Assembly: GCA_902623735.1 (NCBI GenBank)
Contig: CACNUU010000008.1
Span: 1 to 41,887 of the forward strand
DNA from: an uncultured Pelagibacteraceae bacterium
GTDB lineage: Bacteria > Pseudomonadota > Alphaproteobacteria > Pelagibacterales > Pelagibacteraceae
Direction: 5' to 3'
DNA: 41,887 bases
How positions within the stretch are numbered: position 1 is the first letter of the stretch; the number at the start of each line of letters is the position of its first letter. Below are positions 1-6,570 of this stretch, piece by piece. The translations under genes were made by a program, and so were the position numbers. Under the pieces are notes generated by a model. It saw nothing but the letters and a program-made list of their open reading frames with translations. It was not told where the DNA came from and ran no database searches.

Positions 1-2
1 AT

Positions 3-809
3 TTTTTCTTAATTATACTTTTCTGTTTTTTTTATGGTTTTTTGAATCAAGAATACATTTTATCTAGATTAGGTGGTGAACCGATGCTACATAATCAGTT
101 AACACTTAAATTTTTTATTGGATATAATTTTAAAAGTTTTTTTAATTCATATATACTTGGAGCAATTAATTTAGCTCTAATTATTTTATCAATTTGGAGT
201 CTTAGAAAAAATATTTTCGAAAATCTTTTCTTATTATACTTGATGATAGTTTTGATAATTACCTATTTATTTATTATTTTTGTTTCATTAACACTATCTG
301 GTGTTACAGGTGCCAGATACTGGACTTATTTAGTACCAATTATAACAATGATAAACATATACTATTTAATCAATATCAAAAAAAAAATAATTAGTAATTC
401 AATCATTTTATTTTTAATTTTGTTTACTTCTTATATTTGTGTGAAAAATTTTAATCATCCGCAAATTAGAAAACCAGATACACCAGGTTTAATTAAATTT
501 ATAAATAATTCAGAAATCAAAAATGTTGTTAGTCAAAATTCATCGTATTTTGATGTTTATTTAAGAAATGGATATAAAAAAGATCTTAAGAAAGAAATAT
601 TATACAATGACGATATAATTAATTTTGATAATGATTTTTTATATATATGTCTTGATTTAGTTTGGATTCCAGAAAAAAGTACATATTCAAAAGAAATTTA
701 TGATTGTTATCCAAGGTCAGTAAATACAGAAAGATTTAAAAAATCAAAAACTTTTAAATTTTTTGGCTATGCAGTAACAGAATTTCAAATTAATAAATCC
801 AATAATTAA
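3..809 (+). CDS. Membrane glycosyltransferase-like protein, C-terminal part
   Basis: The reading frame is open from base 3 without a stop, so the gene begins left of the window and only its last roughly 268 residues are visible. A TTG at 42 could be read as a start but lies inside a hydrophobic run and is probably internal. The visible part has several strongly hydrophobic segments rich in Ile, Leu and Phe, then a soluble C-terminal region of about 120 residues with a few Tyr/Trp/Cys residues. This layout resembles the C-terminal part of GT-C type (dolichyl-phosphate-mannose family) membrane glycosyltransferases, but I see no decisive motif because the N-terminal catalytic loop is missing. 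It converges on the transaldolase gene with a 9-base gap. Confidence 0.55.
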   Translation, partial: FFLIILFCFFYGFLNQEYILSRLGGEPMLHNQLTLKFFIGYNFKSFFNSYILGAINLALIILSIWSLRKNIFENLFLLYLMIVLIITYLFIIFVSLTLSGVTGARYWTYLVPIITMINIYYLINIKKKIISNSIILFLILFTSYICVKNFNHPQIRKPDTPGLIKFINNSEIKNVVSQNSSYFDVYLRNGYKKDLKKEILYNDDIINFDNDFLYICLDLVWIPEKSTYSKEIYDCYPRSVNTERFKKSKTFKFFGYAVTEFQINKSNN

Positions 810-818
810 ACTCAAACT

Positions 819-1523
819 TTATATTTTAAAACGTGCACTTATCGCATCTTTGTAAAAAGTTTTAACAGTTTCATTTGTTAAATCTTGGAATGATTTTCCA
901 AACTTTTCTATTTTTTCTATAATTGGTGGAGGAACAGTAATTATATGACATCCTAATTGTTTAGCTTGTATATAATTATATGGCTCTCTTACACTGGCCC
1001 ACAATATTTCAACGTTTTTAAATTTTTTTGCCGCTTTAATACTTTTTTTGATTTCAGGTACAGGATCCTTGCCTACGTCTGCAGCTCTTCCAGCAAAAAT
1101 AGATATAATTACTTTAGTTTTTTTGTTAATAGAAGCTAAAATCTTTTTAGTTTGTTGGTGAGTATAAACTGCAGTAATATTAAGTTTGATATTCCTATTA
1201 TTTAATTCTTTAATAATTTTTCCCATATAAACACCTTTTGTATTTGTTACTGGTATTTTTACAAAAATGTTTTTACTCCAATTATTAATCTTTAAGGCTT
1301 GTTTTTTTATTCCACCATATTCATCTGCAAACACTTCTAAAGACACTGGTTTATTTTTACAAATTTTAAGAATTTTTTTTGAGTACTTTTCGTAGCTTTT
1401 GGCTCCGGCTTTTTTCATTAAACTAGGATTAGTGGTGAATCCTTTTACAATTTTTTTTTTATTAAATCTTTTAATCGTATCTAATTCAGCAATATCACAG
1501 AAAATTTTAGTATTTTTTTTCAT
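819..1523 (-). CDS. tal: Transaldolase (small transaldolase / FSA family)
   Basis: This 234-residue TIM-barrel aldolase belongs to the transaldolase family, which transfers a dihydroxyacetone unit between sugar phosphates in the non-oxidative pentose phosphate pathway. Visible family marks are Asp10 in FCDIAE, GFTTNPSL (28-35) and the Schiff-base Lys89 in VKIPVT. Position 143 in SIFAGR is Phe; fructose-6-phosphate aldolases carry Tyr there, so transaldolase is favoured. Length matches the short subfamily. The start ATG at 1523 is the first in frame. The 3' end of a truncated tRNA-Thr lies 51 bases upstream on the same strand, so before the pilin island arrived this gene probably sat directly downstream of tRNA-Thr and may have been read from it. 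Confidence 0.88.
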   Translation of the reverse strand: MKKNTKIFCDIAELDTIKRFNKKKIVKGFTTNPSLMKKAGAKSYEKYSKKILKICKNKPVSLEVFADEYGGIKKQALKINNWSKNIFVKIPVTNTKGVYMGKIIKELNNRNIKLNITAVYTHQQTKKILASINKKTKVIISIFAGRAADVGKDPVPEIKKSIKAAKKFKNVEILWASVREPYNYIQAKQLGCHIITVPPPIIEKIEKFGKSFQDLTNETVKTFYKDAISARFKI

Positions 1524-1574
1524 AAAGATGTTTCTACATTAATTTAACAAAAGGTTCTATAATTATTGAGAGTG

Positions 1575-1625
1575 TGGTGCCCCCACACGGATTCGAACCA
1601 CGGACCTATTGATTACAAATCAATT
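1575..1625 (-). repeat. Truncated tRNA-Thr copy (3' part), attachment-site-like repeat
   Basis: These 51 bases match tRNA nucleotides 26-76 of the intact tRNA-Thr at 3330-3405 in the same orientation, with two mismatches. The copy includes the anticodon arm (TGT anticodon), T-arm, 3' acceptor strand and encoded CCA. The D-arm and 5' acceptor strand are missing, so it cannot be a working tRNA. Identity stops sharply at the D-stem/anticodon-stem junction. Both mismatches replace a pair with a wobble pair on the minus strand. This is the pattern left when an element integrates into the 3' half of a tRNA gene. Confidence 0.88.
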
Positions 1626-1681
1626 CTAAAAGTTTAAATAAATATTGTTTATCAATAATTTTTGTAAAAAAATTCTGGCTT

Positions 1682-1706
1682 GGCAGCAATATGGTAACAG
1701 TGATAG
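1682..1706 (+). repeat. Imperfect 25-bp repeat, left copy, just upstream of the pilins
   Basis: Matches 3245-3269 at 20 of 25 positions, sharing the core TATGGTAACA preceded by GGYAGCA. It ends 9 bases before the first pilin start codon. Unlike the right copy it lacks the inverted TGCTACC arm. Function unknown; it could be part of the leader or a recombination site. Confidence 0.55.
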
Positions 1707-1715
1707 ACTTTTTTT

Positions 1716-2195
1716 ATGAAGCAAAAAGCCTTCACCCTAATAGAACTCTTAGTCGTTGTAGCAATCATCGGTATCTTAGCTGCAGTAGGGGTGGTTGCTT
1801 ACAATGGTTATACGAGCGCTGCAAAAATTAACACAGTAAAATCAAATCACAATATGATGATAAAAGAGTTTAAAACACTAGCTTTGAAGTTCGAAATTGA
1901 TGGTGAAATTACAAGGCGAGAGTGGGGTAAAGAAAAAACTTTCACTCAGAGAAACCTTGCTTTTGACTGCTCCCCATTTGCAACGCACTGGTCAAATATT
2001 AAAACACCATACGCTGACTCAACAGCAATTCAAAAAGGTCAAGACAGTCAAGCTTGGGGTGGTGTTTGTTGTAATTATGGTAAAGAAGGAAGAACTTACG
2101 TTTGGTTTGTAGTTAACAAACCAAAGTGTTCATTTACAACTTATCTTCCTGACAATATAACAATTTATGAAGAGGTTGATTGGCCACCTAATTAA
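1716..2195 (+). CDS. Type IV pilin-like protein 1
   Basis: A 159-residue prepilin. It begins MKQKAFTLIELL, a class III signal peptide in which prepilin peptidase would cut between Ala5 and Phe6 (Ala replaces the usual Gly). Glu at mature position 5 is present, followed by the hydrophobic helix that anchors in the inner membrane and packs the pilus core. Residues 4-33 are identical in all three pilins here. The C-terminal globular part is unrelated to the others and has cysteines at FDC, VCC and KCS that could form the disulfide-bonded D-region. No Shine-Dalgarno is seen before the ATG. Its stop overlaps the next start as TAATG. It may be a pilus subunit or a minor pseudopilin; assembly genes are not in the window. 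Confidence 0.85.
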   Translation: MKQKAFTLIELLVVVAIIGILAAVGVVAYNGYTSAAKINTVKSNHNMMIKEFKTLALKFEIDGEITRREWGKEKTFTQRNLAFDCSPFATHWSNIKTPYADSTAIQKGQDSQAWGGVCCNYGKEGRTYVWFVVNKPKCSFTTYLPDNITIYEEVDWPPN

Positions 2196-2701
2196 TGAAT
2201 CGTAAAGCCTTCACACTAATAGAGCTCCTAGTCGTAGTGGCAATCATCGGTATTCTCGCTGCTGTCGGAGTGGTTGCTTATAATGGGTATACCGCCAGCG
2301 CTAAAGCAAACTCAAGTAAGGCTAATTATAAACAATATATTAATTATGCTAACTCACTTTTGATGAAATGCCATATGGGAGAAACTAAAATTGAACTTAA
2401 AGTAAATACACATTCATTGCCGCAAACTTATAATTGCAGTGATGCAATTCAAAACTTTTTAAATCTCTTAGCAACCCACTTAGGAGATTATAAAAAAGCA
2501 AAAAACCCCTATCGCCCTGATCAACCCTCATTTAGAGCTGGTGCTCCTGGAAACACTCCTTCAGATTTAGGCTATGTAGATATGTGGGTTGTTGGAAGCT
2601 CTCCAAAAGCACCTATTAATGTATCTGTGATGTACAAAGATGGTGAAACACTAACTAGTACAATTACAACTTGCTTAGCAGGAGGTTGTGATGTCCAGTA
2701 A
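2195..2701 (+). CDS. Type IV pilin-like protein 2
   Basis: A 168-residue prepilin starting MNRKAFTLIELL with the same Ala-Phe cleavage site, Glu5 and N-terminal helix as its two neighbours. Identity is exact over 30 residues from KAFTLIE to AYNGYT, while codons differ from pilin 1 at 14 silent positions in 87 bases. After ASAK the sequence diverges entirely. Cys pairs are spaced KCHMG, YNCSD and a terminal TTCLAGGC, a typical place for the D-region disulfide. Its start shares one base with the stop of pilin 1, so translation is probably coupled. Its last codons carry the GGAGG ribosome site for pilin 3. Confidence 0.85.
   Translation: MNRKAFTLIELLVVVAIIGILAAVGVVAYNGYTASAKANSSKANYKQYINYANSLLMKCHMGETKIELKVNTHSLPQTYNCSDAIQNFLNLLATHLGDYKKAKNPYRPDQPSFRAGAPGNTPSDLGYVDMWVVGSSPKAPINVSVMYKDGETLTSTITTCLAGGCDVQ
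2681..2685 (+). promoter_or_regulatory. Strong Shine-Dalgarno for pilin 3, inside pilin 2
   Basis: GGAGG lies 5 bases before the ATG at 2691, within the Gly-Gly codons near the end of pilin 2. Perfect ribosome sites are rare in this window, where most genes start without one. The spacing favours ATG 2691 over the GTG at 2688. Confidence 0.6.
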
Positions 2702-3209
2702 TAAAAAAGCCTTCACTCTAATAGAACTCCTAGTCGTAGTAGCTATTATCGGTATCCTCGCTGCAGTAGGAGTAGTTGCTTATAATGGGTATACTGCGAG
2801 TGCAAAAAAAGGTGCAGCTAAATCACAGCATAAAACTATTGTAAAATTTATTCAGTCAGAAATTATGAAGTGCTCTCTTGGAGACCAAATAATTCTGAAA
2901 AAAATATCGTCAGGTAATGTAGTAGATCAATCTGACTTATGTCCTAAAGTAAACAATATAACATCTGGAAACAATAGTTATGATGTTGTCTCAGCTTTTG
3001 ATTATCATTTTAAAGCTATCGCTTATAAAAATGTTTACCATCAACAATGGTATGCAACTAGTGTATGCTCAGTTAGTGGTAAAACAGTTTATAATAATAA
3101 CGGACAAGGTGGAGGCACCTGTATAACAAGACAACAAAATGATGAAATAATAGTAGGAACTAATATTACCCCTTCTGAAAGTTTAATTTCAAAATTTAAG
3201 GTTCAATAA
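2691..3209 (+). CDS. Type IV pilin-like protein 3
   Basis: A 172-residue prepilin starting MSSNKKAFTLIELL. The Ala-Phe cleavage site, Glu5 and N-terminal helix are identical to pilins 1 and 2, with 10 silent base changes in 87 relative to pilin 2. The globular part is different again and carries Cys at KCSLG, LCPKV, VCSVS and GTCIT, enough for two disulfides. I chose ATG 2691 over the in-frame GTG 2688 because of the GGAGG site 5 bases upstream. It overlaps the end of pilin 2 by 11 bases. The three genes look like one translationally coupled unit encoding surface-exposed, rapidly diverging subunits on a constant stalk. Confidence 0.85.
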   Translation: MSSNKKAFTLIELLVVVAIIGILAAVGVVAYNGYTASAKKGAAKSQHKTIVKFIQSEIMKCSLGDQIILKKISSGNVVDQSDLCPKVNNITSGNNSYDVVSAFDYHFKAIAYKNVYHQQWYATSVCSVSGKTVYNNNGQGGGTCITRQQNDEIIVGTNITPSESLISKFKVQ

Positions 3210-3244
3210 AACAAAAAACGACTACTTGATTGGTCTACAAAAGC

Positions 3245-3269
3245 GGTAGCATTATGGTAACACTCATTG
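3245..3269 (+). repeat. Imperfect 25-bp repeat, right copy, downstream of the pilins
   Basis: Matches 1682-1706 at 20 of 25 positions, offset by 1,563 bp. Together the two copies bracket the three pilin genes inside the tRNA-derived repeats. Within it GGTAGCA and GGTAACA form a short direct repeat. Confidence 0.55.
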
Positions 3270-3274
3270 CTACC
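3245..3274. terminator. Hairpin after the pilin genes, possible bidirectional terminator
   Basis: GGTAGCA (3245-3251) and TGCTACC (3268-3274) form a perfect 7-bp stem with a 16-base loop. On the plus strand an A/T-rich run including AATTTTT follows; on the minus strand GCTTTTG follows. It sits between the pilin genes and the convergently read tRNA-Thr. The loop is long and the U-tracts imperfect, so this is tentative. Confidence 0.35.
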
Positions 3275-3329
3275 AATTTATAAAATTTTTAATTTCGCAA
3301 AAATAGATAACGTTGATTTTATTGATTGA

Positions 3330-3405
3330 TGGTGCCCCCGCACGGATTCGAACCGCGGACCTATTGATTACAAATCAATTGCTCTACCAGCTGAGCTACA
3401 AGGGC
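3330..3405 (-). tRNA. tRNA-Thr (UGU)
   Basis: A complete 76-nt cloverleaf on the minus strand. The acceptor stem is GCCCTTG paired with CGGGGGC (two G-U pairs), the D-stem GCTC/GAGC, the anticodon stem ATTGA/TCAAT with loop TTTGTAA (anticodon TGT), and the T-arm CGCGG TTCGAAT CCGTG; CCA is encoded. It lies downstream of rlmB in the same direction and its 3' half is duplicated at 1575-1625. Confidence 0.96.
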
Positions 3406-3414
3406 ATGCGCAAT

Positions 3415-3442
3415 AATTATTAATTATTCTTTAATTAATCAA
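3415..3442 (-). promoter_or_regulatory. Possible promoter for tRNA-Thr
   Basis: On the minus strand TTGATT (3442-3437) is followed after 16 bases by ATAATT (3420-3415), just upstream of the tRNA 5' end at 3405. The -35 element overlaps the end of rlmB. AT-rich sequence makes chance matches likely. Confidence 0.35.
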
Positions 3443-4179
3443 CTCTTTTTTTTGTAATTTAAATGGTGAAATACAATAGCTGCGCTATTTGATATATTTA
3501 AACTCTCAATTTTCTCATCAATATCAATTTTAACTAAAAAGTCAGCATATTTTGCTGTATGTTGATGCATACCATATCCTTCGGAGCCAAATAATAAAAT
3601 ATTATTTCCCTTCCATTCAATTTCAGTAAAATTTTTTTTACTATTTCCATCAAAACCATAAACCCAAAAATTTTTATCTTTTAAATTTTTTAATGTGGAA
3701 TTTATGTTAGAAACTTCAAATATATTTATATATTCAATTGCTCCACTTGAAGCTTTATACATAAGTTTACTCTCACTTGGAAAATGTCTTTCTTTAACTA
3801 TAATTCCATCAATGTTAAATGATGCTGCACTTCTTATTAAAGATCCAATATTTCTAGGATCTGTCACTCCGTCCAAACATGCAAATGTAATATTATTATT
3901 TTCTTTTATAAAATCTCTGAGTGTTGGATTAATCAAATGTTCTATTTCTGCAACATAACCTTGATGGAGTAAATTCTCTTTGGTCGAGTATTTATCGAGT
4001 TCTTTTTTTGTCTTGAAGTATACTTTTACTCCTTCAAGAAGATTTTTATTGGGACTTTTGCGATGTAAATTTTTTTTACTCTCCTCAGTTAAAAACACTC
4101 TTAATACAGTCCTTCTTGGATTTTTAAGAGCTTCAGTTACAGCGTGTTGACCAACAATGAAAAAAGACGATTTATTCAT
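3439..4179 (-). CDS. rlmB: 23S rRNA 2'-O-methyltransferase, RlmB/TrmH (SpoU) family
   Basis: A 246-residue SPOUT methyltransferase. The N-terminal part (FFIVGQHAVTEAL) is the small RNA-binding domain of RlmB-type enzymes. The C-terminal knot domain has the three family motifs in order: LDGVTDPRNIGSLIRSA, LLFGSEGYGM and SLNISNSAAI, which together bind S-adenosylmethionine and form the dimer. RlmB methylates Gm2251 in the peptidyl-transferase P-loop of 23S rRNA in E. coli; the exact target here is inferred. It is divergent from tRNA-Tyr/tuf and upstream of tRNA-Thr, a translation-themed neighbourhood common in alphaproteobacteria. Confidence 0.88.
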   Translation of the reverse strand: MNKSSFFIVGQHAVTEALKNPRRTVLRVFLTEESKKNLHRKSPNKNLLEGVKVYFKTKKELDKYSTKENLLHQGYVAEIEHLINPTLRDFIKENNNITFACLDGVTDPRNIGSLIRSAASFNIDGIIVKERHFPSESKLMYKASSGAIEYINIFEVSNINSTLKNLKDKNFWVYGFDGNSKKNFTEIEWKGNNILLFGSEGYGMHQHTAKYADFLVKIDIDEKIESLNISNSAAIVFHHLNYKKKS

Positions 4180-4232
4180 AAATTTTACTTATTTTACACG
4201 TTTTTTTTGACATTTTCCTATTAAATCACGTG

Positions 4233-4260
4233 TTGCATTTGGACAAATAAAATATATAAA
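4233..4260 (+). promoter_or_regulatory. Possible promoter for the tRNA-Tyr/tuf/rpoBC array
   Basis: TTGCAT (4233-4238) is followed after 16 bases by TATAAA (4255-4260), placing a start near 4267, about 40 bases before mature tRNA-Tyr. It lies in the only sizeable gap (4180-4308) upstream of the whole plus-strand array, so a promoter is expected here. The -35 match is weak. Confidence 0.45.
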
Positions 4261-4289
4261 ACGCTTGTTGTTTGAAGCTTTATTGAACA

Positions 4290-4305
4290 AGGGGACGCTT
4301 CCCCT
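4290..4305 (+). promoter_or_regulatory. Leader hairpin before tRNA-Tyr
   Basis: AGGGG and CCCCT form a 5-bp GC-rich stem around the loop ACGCTT, three bases upstream of the mature tRNA. The CCCCT arm could alternatively pair with AGGGG at 4311-4315, which is the tRNA acceptor strand, so the hairpin may keep the leader from misfolding with the tRNA or guide RNase P. Confidence 0.45.
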
Positions 4306-4308
4306 AAG

Positions 4309-4394
4309 GGAGGGGTTCCAGAGCGGTCAAATGGGGCGGGCTGTAAACCCGTTGACTTCGGTCTTCGAAAGTTCGAATCTTTCCCCCTCCACCA
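4309..4394 (+). tRNA. tRNA-Tyr (GUA)
   Basis: An 86-nt class II tRNA with a long variable arm. Acceptor GGAGGGG pairs perfectly with CCCCTCC, the anticodon loop is CTGTAAA (anticodon GTA), the T-loop is TTCGAAT and CCA is encoded. It heads the array and is 46 bases before tRNA-Gly. Confidence 0.96.
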
Positions 4395-4440
4395 TTCAAT
4401 AAAAATTTGAATAATAATGGAGTGTAACTCTTGGGGTTGT

Positions 4441-4514
4441 GCGGGTGTAGTTCAATGGTAGAACGCTAGCCTTCCAAGCTGGATGTAAGGGTTCGATTCC
4501 CTTTACCCGCTCCA
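4441..4514 (+). tRNA. tRNA-Gly (UCC)
   Basis: A 74-nt cloverleaf with acceptor GCGGGTG/TACCCGC, D-stem GTTC/GAAC, anticodon loop CTTCCAA (anticodon TCC), T-loop TTCGATT and encoded CCA. It lies between tRNA-Tyr and tuf, 38 bases before the tuf start, the classic bacterial tRNA-tuf arrangement. Confidence 0.96.
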
Positions 4515-4552
4515 AGAATGTGAAATAAAAAATTAAATTGAGGTAAAAAGTA

Positions 4553-5743
4553 ATGTCGAAAGAAAAATTTGTAAGGAATAAACCGCATTGTAACATTGGT
4601 ACAATTGGCCATGTCGACCACGGTAAAACAACTTTAACAGCCGCAATCACAAAAGTTTTAGCTGAAACTGGTGGTGCTACTGCAATTGCATATGATCAAA
4701 TTGATAAGGCTCCAGAAGAAAAAGAGAGGGGTATTACAATTTCAACGGCCCATGTTGAATATGAAACTGAAAAAAGACACTATGCACACGTAGATTGTCC
4801 TGGTCACGCTGACTATGTAAAAAATATGATTACAGGTGCTGCACAAATGGATGGTGCAATATTGGTTGTTAATGCAGCTGATGGTCCAATGCCACAAACT
4901 AGAGAGCATATTCTGCTTGCAAGACAAGTTGGTGTACCTGCGATAGTAGTTTATCTAAATAAGGTTGATCAAGTTGATGATAAAGAAATGATTGATCTAG
5001 TAGAAGAAGAGATAAAAGAGTTATTGACTTCTTATAAATTTCCAGGCGACAAAACTCCAATTGCAAAAGGTTCAGCACTTGCTGCAGTTGAAGGAAGAGA
5101 TGATGAAATTGGAAAAAATTCAATTTTAGAATTAATGAAAAATGTTGATGAATTTATTCCACAACCAGACAGGCCAAAAGATAAAGATTTTTTAATGCCT
5201 GTTGAAGATGTATTCTCAATTTCAGGAAGAGGTACTGTTGTTACAGGAAGAGTAGAATCTGGTGTAATTAAAACTGGAGATGAGATTGAAATAGTGGGTA
5301 TTAGAGAAACAAAAAAATCTGTTTGCACAGGAGTTGAAATGTTTAGAAAACTTTTAGACTCAGGTGAAGCAGGAGATAATATTGGTGTATTATTAAGAGG
5401 TGTAGAGAGAACAGATGTTGAGAGAGGACAGGTATTATGTAAATCTGGTTCTGTAACTCCACACACTAAATTTGAGGCTCAAGCTTATGTGCTTAAAAAA
5501 GAAGAGGGTGGAAGACATACTCCTTTCTTTACTAAGTATAGACCTCAGTTTTATTTTAGAACAACAGATGTAACTGGAGAGGTGGAATTGCCATCTGGTA
5601 CAGAGATGGTTATGCCGGGTGATGATGCTAAATTTACAGTCAAATTAATTACTCCAATCGCTATGTCAGAGAAATTAAACTTTGCCATTAGAGAGGGAGG
5701 AAGAACTGTTGGAGCTGGAGTAGTAACTAAAATTATAGAGTAA
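4553..5743 (+). CDS. tuf: Elongation factor Tu
   Basis: A 396-residue translational GTPase that carries aminoacyl-tRNA to the ribosomal A site. The G1 P-loop GHVDHGKT is at residues 19-26, the effector segment contains RGITI, G3 is DCPGHADY and G4 is NKVD; domains 2 and 3 follow at full length. It sits between tRNA-Gly and tRNA-Trp and is likely cotranscribed with both. This is the only tuf in the window: the place after fusA, where many alphaproteobacteria have another copy, goes straight to rpsJ. The start ATG follows a weak AGGT-like site (GAGGTAAAAAGTA). Confidence 0.98.
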   Translation: MSKEKFVRNKPHCNIGTIGHVDHGKTTLTAAITKVLAETGGATAIAYDQIDKAPEEKERGITISTAHVEYETEKRHYAHVDCPGHADYVKNMITGAAQMDGAILVVNAADGPMPQTREHILLARQVGVPAIVVYLNKVDQVDDKEMIDLVEEEIKELLTSYKFPGDKTPIAKGSALAAVEGRDDEIGKNSILELMKNVDEFIPQPDRPKDKDFLMPVEDVFSISGRGTVVTGRVESGVIKTGDEIEIVGIRETKKSVCTGVEMFRKLLDSGEAGDNIGVLLRGVERTDVERGQVLCKSGSVTPHTKFEAQAYVLKKEEGGRHTPFFTKYRPQFYFRTTDVTGEVELPSGTEMVMPGDDAKFTVKLITPIAMSEKLNFAIREGGRTVGAGVVTKIIE

Positions 5744-5752
5744 GCTCTATAT

Positions 5753-5828
5753 AGGAGTGTAGCTCAATTGGTAGAGCGCCGGTCTCCAAAACCGGAGGCT
5801 GAGGGTTCGAGTCCCTCCGCTCCTGCCA
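5753..5828 (+). tRNA. tRNA-Trp (CCA)
   Basis: A 76-nt cloverleaf with acceptor AGGAGTG/CGCTCCT, D-stem GCTC/GAGC, anticodon loop CTCCAAA (anticodon CCA), T-arm GAGGG TTCGAGT CCCTC, discriminator G and encoded CCA. It lies 9 bases after tuf and 20 before secE, the usual alphaproteobacterial position. Confidence 0.96.
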
Positions 5829-5848
5829 ATAATTAATATAGAAGTAAT

Positions 5849-6040
5849 ATGAGAAACCCGATTAAATTTATACAAGAAGTTAAACAGGAGGCATTCAAAG
5901 TTACATGGCCAACAGGCAAAGAAACTGTTCAGGGGGCTTTAATGGTCTTTGCTATGGCAGTAGTAATGTCTTTATTTTTCCTTCTAGTTGATCAATTTTT
6001 AAAATTTTTATTGGATTTGTTTTTAAGGATAAGCATATAA
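5849..6040 (+). CDS. secE: Protein translocase subunit SecE
   Basis: A 63-residue single-span membrane protein of the SecYEG channel. Residues 1-25 form the amphipathic cytoplasmic part containing the family signature around KVTWPT, and residues 31-53 form the one transmembrane helix that clamps SecY. Length is typical of the short, one-helix SecE of most bacteria. It follows tRNA-Trp and its stop overlaps the nusG start by one base (TAATG), the conserved secE-nusG pairing. Its partner SecY is encoded about 23 kb downstream in the same array. Confidence 0.95.
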   Translation: MRNPIKFIQEVKQEAFKVTWPTGKETVQGALMVFAMAVVMSLFFLLVDQFLKFLLDLFLRISI

Positions 6041-6570
6041 TGAAAAATTGGTATATTGTTCAATCACATTCAAGCTTTGAAAATAAAGTTGCCGGCTCCA
6101 TAAAAGAAGAGGCCGACAAAGCAAAAATTTCAGAAAAGTTTGAAGAAATTATTGTCCCAACTCATGACGTAACTGAGGTGAAAAGAGGAAAAAGAATTCA
6201 GAGAAAAAAGAAATATTTCCCAGGATATGTTTTAATAAAAAGTGAAATGGATAATAACATTTATCATATGATTAAAAATATAAAAAGAGTAAGTGGTTTT
6301 TTAGGAACCAAAGGTATGCCAGTCCCTGTCTCTGATAAAGAAATTGAAAAGATTTTAGGTCAAATAAAAGATGGTGTGGCACAGCCAAAATCTGGTATAG
6401 AGTATAGCGTTGGTGAAAAAATCCAGGTTGTTGATGGACCTTTTGCTTCATTTAGTGGAATGGTAGAAGAAATAGATGAAGAAAAATCTAGGCTTAAAGT
6501 TTCAGTTTCAATCTTTGGAAGACCAACACCAGTAGATTTAGAATATAACCAAGTTGAGAAAGTAAGTTAA
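6040..6570 (+). CDS. nusG: Transcription termination/antitermination factor NusG
   Basis: A 176-residue factor that binds RNA polymerase at the clamp and links it to Rho or the ribosome. The NGN domain begins [13 protein letters not shown] and includes [11 protein letters not shown]; the C-terminal KOW domain contains [17 protein letters not shown] and the downstream basic strand. Length and domain order are standard. It overlaps secE and rplK by one base each, so the three are probably translated as a coupled unit. Confidence 0.97.
   Translation: MKNWYIVQSHSSFENKVAGSIKEEADKAKISEKFEEIIVPTHDVTEVKRGKRIQRKKKYFPGYVLIKSEMDNNIYHMIKNIKRVSGFLGTKGMPVPVSDKEIEKILGQIKDGVAQPKSGIEYSVGEKIQVVDGPFASFSGMVEEIDEEKSRLKVSVSIFGRPTPVDLEYNQVEKVS

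Larger units (their letters stand above)
1575..3380. mobile_element. Putative tRNA-Thr-associated pilin island, no recombinase
   Basis: The segment is bounded by 51-bp direct repeats (1575-1625 and 3330-3380) derived from the 3' end of tRNA-Thr, with a repeat period of 1,755 bp. Its only genes are three overlapping type IV pilin-like genes, plus a 25-bp imperfect repeat near each inner end. The pilin N-terminal coding blocks use many C/G-ending codons (about 43% GC by hand count in one block), unlike the surrounding AT-rich genes. No integrase, transposase or resolvase is present, so it could be a recombinase-less satellite, a decayed remnant, or a block exchanged by homologous recombination through the tRNA repeats. 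The boundaries are directly visible; mobility is an inference. Confidence 0.65.

Noticed and set aside
1566..1650. Possibility that the left tRNA-Thr copy is a working tRNA
   Set aside because: The D-arm and 5' acceptor strand are absent and the sequence beyond 1625 does not pair with the 3' acceptor.
1716..2796. Three repeated blocks of about 90 bp, checked as a CRISPR-like or tandem DNA repeat
   Set aside because: They are the conserved N-terminal codons of three pilin genes, about 480-500 bp apart, with silent differences; there are no short regular spacers.
3236..3297. tRNA-like look of the right 25-bp repeat (resembles a D-arm with GGTA)
   Set aside because: The D-stem does not pair and no anticodon arm, T-loop or acceptor stem can be formed around it.
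4207..4212. Isolated TTGACA upstream of tRNA-Tyr
   Set aside because: No acceptable -10 element lies 15-19 bases downstream; the pair at 4233/4255 fits better.
4396..4650. Minus-strand frame across tRNA-Gly and the tuf start
   Set aside because: It runs antisense through a tRNA gene and tuf; such frames are commonly miscalled at tRNA loci.
5032..5466. 144-residue open frame on the minus strand inside tuf
   Set aside because: It is a shadow of the conserved tuf codons; its Ser/Pro-rich sequence has no start context or family resemblance.
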